Origin: Chrysopilus asiliformis
Lineage: Eukaryota; Arthropoda; Insecta; Diptera; Rhagionidae
DNA: 64,000 nt
Direction: 5' to 3'
Assembly: GCA_964034945.1 (NCBI GenBank)
Contig: OZ035960.1
Span: 68,778,994 to 68,842,993, forward strand
Part shown: in pieces, positions 32,280 to 40,424 of the stretch
Position numbering within the stretch: the first letter of the stretch is position 1
Layout: each line of letters starts with the position of its first letter
The notes under the pieces: model-generated
What the model was told of the DNA's origin: nothing
Database searches by the model: none
The model's input: the letters and a program-made list of their open reading frames with translations, nothing else
Position numbers and translations under genes: made by a program

Positions 32280-32960
32280 GCCTTCCCCTCCCCTGTCAAC
32301 TCCCAATCGGATGGTCCGATCGATCTGAAAATTTGTATGCGTACATTTTGGGGGACAGCTAGTGTTTTCCACTTATCTATTTTCCCCTACCCCTTTCGCT
32401 TCTTAACCCCTCCCCTGCCAACTCCCAATCGGATGGTCCGATCAATCTGAAAATTTTTATGCGTACATTTTGGGGGACGGCTAGTGTTTTCCCCTTATCT
32501 ATTTTCCCCTACCCCTTTCGCTTCTTAACCCCTCCCCTGTCAACTCCCAATCGGATGGTCCGATCGGTCTGAAAATTTGTATGCGTACCTTTTTGGGCGA
32601 CGGCTAGTGTTTTCCCCTTATCTATTTTCCCCTACCCCTTTCGCTTCTTAACCCCTCCCCTGTCGACTCCCATTCGGATGGTCCGATCGGTCTGAAAATT
32701 TGTATGCGTACCTTTTTGGAGGACGGCTAGTGTTTTCCCCTTATCTATTTTCCCCTACCCCTTTCGCTTCTTAACCCCTCCCCTATCAACTCCCAATCGG
32801 ATGGTCCGATCGATCTGAAAATTTGTATGCGTACATTTTGGGGGACGGCTAGTGTTTTCCCCTTATCTATTTTCCCCTACCCCTTTCGCTTCTTAACCCC
32901 TCCCCTGTCAACTCCCAATCGGATGGTCCGATCGGTCTGAAAATTTTTATGCGTATATTT
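32280..32960 (-). repeat. 122-bp minisatellite in right arm of P5, 6 copies
   Basis: ATGGTCCGATC recurs at 32311, 32433, 32555, 32678, 32801 and 32923 (122-123 bp). It is the inverse of the left-arm array but one copy shorter, and its monomer variants differ in order. The arms are therefore not kept perfectly identical within the array. Confidence 0.95.
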
Positions 32961-33847
32961 TGGGGGGCAGCGAATCCTTCAACCCTCAAATTTTCCAGAT
33001 AAAAAACAAACACATATGGGGGTTTTTAGGGTCGCCTAATCCAATTCTAATGTTTAGAAGTCTGTAAGGTTAACGAAAGGTTTCTGTCGATCTAAAAAAT
33101 GTTGGTGACCAAAATTTTTGCTGTCGACCTCTAAAATTTAGTTTACAACTTACTGTTGCCATCCCTAAAAATTCGCTGTTTGGAACGATCAAAGTTTTGC
33201 TCTACCCATTTCCTAACATTAAATAGGTATATCCTATAATATAATACGAGGACTGTCGTCCTTCTGTCTGTCAGTCTGTCTGTCTGCACAATGGATCTCG
33301 AAAACAGGCCTAACGATTTTCATGAAACTTGGGTGTTAGGGATTTTCGGGGACAAAAATACGATCTAGATAGGTATCCCCTCTGAGAAAATTCCCCTTCG
33401 ACACCCCTCGCCTGGTATCTTCGAATTCGGTGGTCCGATCTTAATGAAGCTTTACAGTATTACTAAGAAGGCTAAGGGGTTTGATTTTCCACTACAAAAC
33501 CTGACTTTTCCCTCCCCTCGATACCCCTCGCCTGGTTTCTTCGAATTGGCTGGTCCGATCTTAATGAAACTTTCCAGTGTCACTAAGGGGGTTGAAGGCT
33601 ATCGATTCGTAACGCCTTTTTCGCACGCGGGCTGCGGCTTTACTTGCTCTACCCATTTCCTAACATTAAATATATCTATATAATGTATATACCAAAAATC
33701 ACTAAAAATTATAAAATAAAAAACTTTTTAAAAAAAAGTAAAAAAAACCGACTTAAAAATGCACTAAAAAGGAAAAAATAATTTTTTTGGAAGTTGGTGC
33801 CAAAATAGAAACAAACAATTTGCTCTCTTTTATTGTACAATCTAAAA

Positions 33848-34176
33848 GTATTAAAATACATATTGAATGGGTTTTATATTCCCCAAATTTTGAATATCGA
33901 TTCTTGTCACTATAAAAAAATTATTTTTATCACATCGAATATTTGCAATGCATTAAACGAAACGCGGGATGTAAAAATTATAGTCATTGTGATATTTTAA
34001 CCGCGAGTCTATTGTACATAAAAGTACTCGACAACTGTAAAAAGCTTTTGATTGTCTTAACAATTCTTGTTACAATAAAATTATTTGTAACACTCAAGAA
34101 ATATGAATAGAAGTCCTCTTTAAGTTTCTATTTTGGCACCAACTTCCAAAAAAATTATTTTTTCCTTTTTAGTGCA
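33848..34176 (+). repeat. 329-bp direct repeat D2 at right edge of foldback element
   Basis: Direct copy of 27728-28056. It continues into the rest of the P4 right arm (to 34291), so D2 is the original context and D1 the copy. Confidence 0.9.
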
Positions 34177-34382
34177 TTTTTAAGTCGGTTTTTTTTACTT
34201 TTTTATTAAAGTATTTTGAATATAACCAAAAGACCCCATCGCTCAGTTCTCAACACAAAATTTTAACATTTTAAATGTTTTTTTGTGCGATATGGATTTT
34301 TTTTGCTCCTTTATAAGTTATGAAAGTAATGACATCTCACTCTCTCTTTCGGCGCTACTAATGTCTCTCACCAGAGATAGAG

Positions 34383-34545
34383 ATCCCTACACAGTCTTAT
34401 CAATTTATTTGGGATACCGAGATCTCTCATGACTTTATAAAGTTCTACCCTGACTAGGCTATCATAGGAGGTTTTAAAGTCTATGAACATGTGTTTACTT
34501 ACCTCGCATGCGTAGAGTGCATAGTCTATCTGATACAACTTGAAA
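34383..34545 (-). pseudogene. LINE RT fragment (early RT motifs)
   Basis: On the minus strand a frame encodes SDFKLYQIDYALYACEVSKH, then MFIDFKTSYDSLVRVELYKV and MRDLGIPNKLIRLCRDLYLW. FIDFKxAYDSI and GIPxKLIRL are conserved RT palm motifs of non-LTR retrotransposons that normally precede the YADD box. Here the fragment follows the post-YADD part in reading order, so the two pieces are rearranged. Confidence 0.78.
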
Positions 34546-34986
34546 TCCGATAACAGTAAATAAGAATCGGTTTTATCAACTGCTTATATAAGAGCATCCT
34601 TGTCATTGGAGAAAGCATGCTTTTCGAATGCATTAACGAGGCGATAGACATATAAGCTTTATTTGCTTTTCTTAGGGATTCCTTAACATGGTCATTGAAC
34701 TTTAAGAGCTTATTAAAATTGACACCCAGATATCTAATCTTATCCTTGGGCCGAAGTTCTCGATCACCCAGAGAGATAGAGAGGTTAGAACATATTTTGG
34801 CAGTACCCGATGGACCCCTTCCAGACGCGTTTCTAAAGTGAATTAGCTTTGACTTATTACTATTAATTGCAATGCCCCATGAGTCATAATACTCCTTGAT
34901 CTCATCCAGATGGAGCTGCACAAAACGGGCAGCGACTTTTGGATCTCTGTTTGACGAAAAAATATCAATTGTTGCCTAATATAGCG
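34546..34986 (-). pseudogene. LINE RT fragment (post-YADD and thumb)
   Basis: The minus-strand frame encodes IFSSNRDPKVAARFVQLHLD, EIKEYYDSWGIAINSNKSKL, the RDLG-like GDRELRPKDKIRYLGVNFN and HVKESLRKANKAYMSIASLM, ending KQLIKPILIY. This matches the region after YADD in Jockey/CR1-like insect LINE reverse transcriptases (NxxKSKLIHF, IRYLGVxF, LxKPIxxY). The YADD itself is degraded to ATID at the upstream edge (about 34980), where the fragment stops. No endonuclease or ORF1 is seen. Confidence 0.85.
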
Positions 34987-35287
34987 TAGAGTTGTTGAAA
35001 GTTTATGAGTACCAAACGAATTTAACACTCGTATTTTTTTAAAGTTGTTAAATTTAACATGCTTTTGACTGAAATGTGAGATTCGAACAAAAAATAATTT
35101 CTACACATTGTTTGAAAATTTCATGGTTATGGTCAGGAAATAAGATTCAAATCCCTATGCTAGTTTTCCTAGAAAAGTACCGTGTCCGTATTCTGTCTTT
35201 CCCACTGAAAAATAATATATTTGTCTCTTTCTAGTTTTCTGCAAAATTTTATGACGTCTGTTACAAATTTTTTTTCGTGTAAAAATT
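34987..35287. other. Unassigned AT-rich stretch
   Basis: No gene, tandem repeat or inverted repeat recognised between the LINE fragment and the next hairpin element. Confidence 0.5.
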
Positions 35288-36375
35288 AGAAGAAAAAAAT
35301 TTTTTTTTTTAAAAAAGCTTTTATTAAAAAAGAATGCACTAAAAAGAAAAAAATAATATTCTGGACGCTGTGTATCACAAATATAAAAGCTTTTTAAAAG
35401 CGAGATAAATTTTTATTTTATTGTTTTATGCTTTATCTCGCTTTTTAAAAGCTTTTATATTTGTGATACACAGCGTCCAGAAAATTATTTTTTTCTTTTT
35501 AGTCTTTTTTAATAAAAGCTTTTTTTAAAAAAAAATTTTTATTTTTTTTATTTTGTTCTTTTTAGTCTTCGAATATATATCCTTACATTTGAGATGTCCT
35601 TACAGGCTTTTTAACTTGAGAATCGTATTCAGCGACCCCAAAAACCCCCAGAATAGATTTTTTCCGGAAAATTTGGAGAAAGGGATAATCACGTTATCCT
35701 TACAGGACCTTCCGTTATCCTTACAGACTTTTTAATGGCAGATTCGGATTTAGCGACCTCAAAAACCCCCAGAACAGATTTTTTCCGGAAAATTTGGAGA
35801 AAAGGATAATCACGTTATCCTTACAGGACCTTCCGTTATCCTTACAGACTTTTTAATGACAGATTCGGATTCAGCGACCTCAAAAACCCCCAGAATAGAT
35901 TTTTTTCCGGAAAATTTGGACAAAAGGATAATCACGTTATCCTTACACTACCTTCCGTTATCCTTACTGACTTTTTAATGACAGGTTCGGATTCAGCGAC
36001 CCCAAAAACCCCCAGAATAGATTTTTTTCCGGAAAATTTGGACAAAAGGATAATCACGTTATCCTTACACTACCTTCCGTTATCCTTACTGACTTTTTAA
36101 TGACAGGTTCGGATTCAGCGACCCCAAAAACCCCCAGAATAGATTTTTTTCCGGAAAATTTGGAGAAAAGGATAATCACGTTATCCTTACAGGACCTTCT
36201 GTTATCCGTACAAGGACGAAGTAGTGAAAATATTGTATTGTCATCGGACTTATATAAGTGTGCAAAATTTCAAGTCAATCGGACAAGTGGAAGTGGGTCA
36301 AAATTGGGTTGCAAGATTTGACCTGACAGACAAACAAACAAACACGAAGACAAGCTAAATAAAAGCTTTTAAAAA
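35288..36375. mobile_element. Composite element: hairpin P6, 122-bp array and tail
   Basis: Hairpin arms at about 35288-35412 and 35434-35560 are the P1 sequence (CTGGACGCTGTGTATCACAA, GCACTAAAAAGAAAAAAATA). They are followed by TCTTCGAATATATATCC, five 122-bp monomers (about 35600-36205), then a tail AGTAGTGAAAATATTG and an end AATAAAAGCTTTTAAAAAGA. The end is the inverse of the left terminus (TAAAAAAGCTTTTATT), giving the whole unit short terminal inverted repeats. It has the same part order as 8139-9224 and is the inverse of 1-1357. Two neighbouring monomers (from 35918 and 36040) share private variants and look recently duplicated. Confidence 0.8.
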
Positions 36376-36878
36376 GACAACCATTTACCATATAAATTTT
36401 TTCCAATAATAAATTTTTTTTCCAATAATACAAATTCTTGATTTCGGAAATCTTATAGCAAATTTTATTAATATTTCTAATAGCAAATTTTATTATTTCA
36501 TACAAATGTTTCAAAATTACCCGCTTATAAAATCAAAATTGCATGCCAGACACACACATAACATGTCATGCCTTAATAAGATTTCACTGGGTTTTTGAAG
36601 TGAAAACTTCTTTAGCGGCGTTGTGAGTGATTTCAAACTCGATGAAACGACAGTAAAAAGAGATAGGATATTTTAGCCTACGAGAAAATGAGATAGAATA
36701 CAGATGGGTGCCAGTCAATTTATCGTAAACAAGATTGATGGGAAGCGGGAAGGGGTAGGGGAAGAGGGCGGGGTACGGGAAGGGAAAGGGGAGAAGGGAG
36801 AAGTGTTAGGAGGGACGAAGTGGAGAGAGGAGGCGATAAATTATGTTTCGTCATAAATTGCAATATATACATATGTAC
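36376..36878. other. Unassigned stretch with a G-rich run
   Basis: No gene recognised. Positions 36739-36825 are G-rich (GGGAAGGGGTAGGGGAAGAG, GCGGGGTACGGGAAGGG) with many GGG or GGGG runs on the plus strand, a candidate G-quadruplex segment. It resembles in composition, but is not a clear copy of, the P5 minisatellite. Confidence 0.55.
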
Positions 36879-37751
36879 TCGTATATAAATAAAAATGGAT
36901 GTTTTATTGTTTGTCTGCCTGCCTGAGATTACAAAACTCAAAAACTACTGGACCGATTTTTATGCGGTTTTTTGCAAAATAATCTGTGTTGCCAGGAGCA
37001 GGTTTTTAGCTATGTAGATTTTCAAAATTCGAAACGGAAGGTCCTGTAAGGATAATGAAAATATCCTTTTTCCCATTTTTCCCCGGAAAAATTTGCATTT
37101 TAGAGTTTTTGGGGTCGCTGATCACGAATCCGGTATTAGATTTTCAAAATTCGAAACGGAAGGTCCTGTAAGGATAATGAAAATATCCTTTTTCCCATTT
37201 TTCCCCGGAAAAATTTGCACTATAGGGTTTTTGGGGTCACTGATCATGAATCCGATATTAGATTTTCAAAATTCGAAACGGAAGGTCCTGTAAGGATAAT
37301 GAAAATATCCTTTTTCCCATTTTTCCCCGGAAAAATTTGCACTATAGGGTTTTTGGGGTCACTGATCACGAATCCGATATTAGATTTTCAAAATTCGAAA
37401 CGGAAGGTCCTGTAAGGATAATGAAAATATCCTTTTTCCCATTTTTCTCCGGAAAAATTGGCACTACGGGGTTTTTGGGGTCGCTGATCACGAATCCGGT
37501 ATTAGATTTTCAAAATTCGAAACGAAAGGTCCTGTAAGGATAAATATCCTTTTTCCCATTTTTCCCCGGAAAAATTTGCATTTTAGGGTTTTTGGGGTCG
37601 CTGATCACGAATCCGGTATTAGATTTTCAAAATTCGAAACGGAAGATCCTGTAAGGATAATGAAAATATCCTTTTTCCCATTTTCCCCGGAAAAATTTGC
37701 ATTTTAGGGTTTTTGGGGTCGCTGATCACGAATCCGGTATTAGATTTTCAA
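36879..37751 (+). mobile_element. Helitron 'a'-family copy, 3'-truncated
   Basis: TC at 36879 starts TCGTATATAAATAAAAATGG, then the family blocks AACTCAAAAACTACTGGACC and GCCAGGAGCAGG, then about six 122-bp monomers (37015-37751). It ends abruptly inside a monomer at 37751 (ATTAGATTTTCAATAAAAAT) without a CTAG end. Confidence 0.75.
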
Positions 37752-38789
37752 TAAAAATATAATATTACTTTTGAACCTGGTACCAATATTATAATAAATA
37801 AACGCTATAACTATCCCACCCCTGATACCGCATTCGTCTCATTCTCTCGCTGTTTAGTTTTCCTAAGGTTTCACTTCTACCGCGTGTGCACTGCACACAC
37901 ATGTTTTTTTTTATTAATAATCATGCCTTTAAAGGTTTCAGTGGAGTCTTAGGAAAAAAATATTGATGAAATCGGGCGAAAAGTGAAATCGGGTTTTCAA
38001 AAGTGGTACTTAGAAAAAGTGTACGCGTTTTAAAAGTGGTTTTTGTGAAAGAAGGGCATTAAAGTAATACCCTCGTGTGATTTTGAAATCGGATTAAAGT
38101 GTTAAATGCAAATAAAGTGCAAAAACGTCCAACGTTTGACGTTTCTCAACTAGTGTTCCACAAAGTAATGCTTTTGTAGTTTGGTCCTCAACACATGCCA
38201 ACTACCGTCAGCATTGATCAAGGTAAACTAGAACATTTCCGCACATGGATAAAGTGCAAAAATTGTTAAGTATCAAATATTTTTCCCACCTCAATATCCA
38301 CCTCCTTATACATCCTTGTCCATAAGGTACTGGCCGAAATTTTTTCGTTGGTCCTTATGGGTTCCTCCTAACCTCTAACACACAAGGTATTAAACGACAC
38401 CAATAATTAATTACAAAACGATTGATATTACGAATCAATCGTCTTTAAAATTTTTGGTTCAATTAGAAGACTAATTTCGAATAAATAAGTCTAATATTCT
38501 ACGAACCCATTTGCAATTTCAACACTCCTTTCTTTCAGGAGTCGTTATCACTGATCTCATCCAGGAGATTTTTTTAGAATTCTGTTCATGATACAAGCCT
38601 TAATTCGACACACCTTATGCGCAACATAATTTGTCTCGATTAAGCCTTGTTTTCACGAAATTACATTCCCTTTCACTACAAGGGAATTAACTTTGAAAGT
38701 CAACATCATTGACTTTCAAGCACCCTAACAATCAACAGTCCTCTAATTCTAATCATCATTAGATTGGACGCGGATTAGCTCCAACATCA

Positions 38790-38845
38790 ACGACGCGGTT
38801 TAGCGTATGCCAGACCCGAGTTCGCATCTCGGTCCGGATAATTCA
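38790..38845 (+). other. tRNA-like module, degenerate
   Basis: GGTTTAGCGTATGCCAGACC is followed by a B-box-like GAGTTCGCATCT (38818-38829) and GGTCCGG closing a short stem with GACC. It aligns with the better module at 39674-39742 (shared TTTAGCGT, AGACC, TTC, TCTCGGTC). The A-box is weak. Confidence 0.45.
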
Positions 38846-39673
38846 TTTTCCAATTACAGGAAATTTGTTCTTTTTTTTAAATTTTTTATTTTTTAACATA
38901 ATTGAATTACATCGAACATCGTTAGTTGAGTAATTTTCGCCAACCGTTAAAGGAATCTAAGATTCTGGTCAATGAACCTTCGCCATTTTAAAGGACTGAA
39001 TAAATTCACTAACCCTTGTGTTTTTGTGGGCAAGGTTGTCCCTAGTATTGTCAAAACTATCACCTAGTTTTCCCAATCCGTCACTTCCTTATCCATAAGT
39101 CGGTGACAGAAGAATCTTCGTTGTCACTTATGGGATATTCCTACAATATTATCTCGTGAACCAACTCTCAACGATTTTCTTTAGTAATACACAACAAAAC
39201 GGTTAATTTCCTTCCTTGAATGGAATTAACCTAGAATTAATATCGCATATATTAATTCGAACATTCAATCAACTTCGTTTTCAACGTTTATTTCAAACAG
39301 AAATAATCATTAACGTTCCATAGAGAAATTCTATCAAATTTCTCAATTTCATGAATTCCATTCGACCCAATCAATCTTTAAGAATTTTAACCCTATTAAT
39401 CTGGAATTATTCAATTTAGTTTCTAAATATCGACATAAACTCATTGCAAGAAATTAATATATCGCATTCCATCATCAATCCAATTTCATATGTGTTGGTT
39501 TCCTACTCTGAAATTCTATCTACCTAGCAAAAGGAAATCATCGTCATTCCAATAGCCATCGGTCGTATTCCATTGCCACTTACTATCTCTAACGCAAATC
39601 ATCGATTTCTACTGATAACAATATCAAATCACGTATTCCTTCCATCTGCGTTTTAGCCACTTGCAATCGACTA

Positions 39674-39742
39674 CGATTGTAGCCCAGCGGTTAAGAAGAA
39701 GTTTAGCGTTTCTAAGACCGGGATTCAATTCTCGGTCGTGAC
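39674..39742 (+). other. tRNA-derived module (SINE-head-like), copy 1
   Basis: The A-box TAGCCCAGCGG (39680-39690) and B-box GATTCAATTCT (39722-39732) are spaced as in tRNA genes, and GACCG/CGGTC flanks the B-box as a stem. No complete acceptor stem or cloverleaf could be drawn. It is therefore a pol III promoter-like tRNA relic or SINE head and not a tRNA gene. Confidence 0.6.
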
Positions 39743-40123
39743 AAATTATTTTTGAATTCCAAAAAAATTTTTATTTATTTTTATCGAATCCATTCTTTTA
39801 AATTTATTTTTCCACGAATTATTTATTCAATTAAAAAATTGGCCGAAGGAATTTCGCCAATCCACGAATTCAAAGAAAGTCATCGTTTCTTGGGCGAAGA
39901 ATCTTCGCCAATTTCTAATACCATTTATTATTTTATTATTAATCGGGTTTTCCATAACAGAATACATTCTATAATCTTCAATCAACATTAATTTCTAGTT
40001 ATAAGAATACATTATATTAGTCAAATAAGAATTCCTAGGTTAAGTTTGTAATTTAGAAAATTGAATACATTTTTAAGAATAAAAAGAACTTATCAATCCT
40101 TGTCCCGGCACCCCTTTTTTCAG

Positions 40124-40164
40124 GTTAACGATTGGTCCAGCATGCGAGTTATAAGAGACTCCAG
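40124..40164 (+). other. Exon-like 41-nt segment, copy 1
   Basis: Preceded by a strong 3' splice signal (CCCCTTTTTTCAG ending at 40123) and followed by a consensus 5' splice site (CCAG/GTAAGC at 40164/40165). Both signals abut the same short segment, which is unusual by chance. No coding partner is visible. Its copy is at 42664-42704. Confidence 0.35.
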
Positions 40165-40293
40165 GTAAGCTACCAAACGTTCTAACCCGTGCTGCGACAC
40201 TCTATAGTGGTCGCAACATAAACCAATTACTTATAAATAAAATTATTATATAAAATTATTATTATAAATAAAATTATTATATTATAAAATTAT

Positions 40294-40424
40294 GAAACCG
40301 AATATCTCAAAAACGGTGCATCTTATCAAAAAAGTGCAAGAACAAAAGTTATTTAGGATATGATTCTACATAAAACTCCCATACATCAAAATCCGATTGG
40401 AATAAATTTTCAATCACAGAATTC
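40294..40424 (-). repeat. CCGTATGG-family fragment, minus orientation
   Basis: Inverse of the GATGCACCGTTTTTGAGATA to TTCCAATCGGA part of the internally deleted variant (as at 3998). It is preceded by a TATAAATAAAATTATTA microsatellite (40228-40293) and runs directly into the 64-bp satellite. Copy at 42834-42964. Confidence 0.8.

Larger units (their letters stand above)
28056..33849. mobile_element. Giant foldback element P5 with 1.9-kb arms
   Basis: Inverted arms of 1.92 kb (28056-29979) and 1.94 kb (31909-33849) flank a 1.93-kb loop. Arms start ACTTTTAGATTGTACAATAA, pass TGCACTAAAAAGGAAAAAAT (inverse orientation in the left arm), a GCGGGCTGCGGCTTTACTTG block, two AAGATCGGACCA-type segments and the GGGTCGCCTAATCCAATTCT word. 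They hold 122-bp minisatellites and end in a CGCGCAAGTCTAATCGTCAGG block. Open frames in the arms (for example 28222-28461 and its mirror at 33444-33683) are mirrored repeat sequence. Long arms built of tandem repeats resemble Drosophila FB/Galileo-type foldback elements in architecture; no sequence relation is claimed. No transposase is seen. Confidence 0.9.
25189..34291. mobile_element. Outer long-hairpin element P4 (nested host element)
   Basis: The left arm is 25189-25259 plus 26420-26534 (interrupted by a pogo-like element) and the right arm is 34124-34291. The arms begin ATCGCACAAAAAAACATTTA, include TTGAGAACTGAGCGATGGGG, AAAACCGACTTAAAAATG and GCACTAAAAAGGAAAAAATA, and end GTGCCAAAATAGAAAC. 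No protein gene is evident in its interior, which is now filled by other repeats and a 5.8-kb foldback element. No target duplication is visible. It truncates the 3' end of the BEL element. Confidence 0.82.
37752..40293. other. Hairpin-rich region of unknown nature
   Basis: No gene, known element or satellite recognised. The region contains an exceptional number of short inverted repeats, for example 38320-38360, 38418-38442, 38524-38542, 38594-38649, 38665-38687, 38691-38720, 39093-39133, 39201-39231, 39234-39258, 39323-39344 and 39893-39909. It also holds two tRNA-like modules and an exon-like segment. Parts of 38.3-38.9 kb and 39.1-39.8 kb resemble each other in block order, suggesting an old internal duplication. 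The right part (from 39581) is duplicated at 42121. A 79-aa frame at 39752-39991 is AT-rich and lacks recognisable motifs. Confidence 0.7.

Noticed and set aside
36720..36941. 73-aa minus-strand frame rich in P, L and S
   Set aside because: Low-complexity translation of the G-rich run.
39674..39742. A functional tRNA gene
   Set aside because: A- and B-boxes are present, but no full acceptor stem or proper anticodon arm could be drawn.
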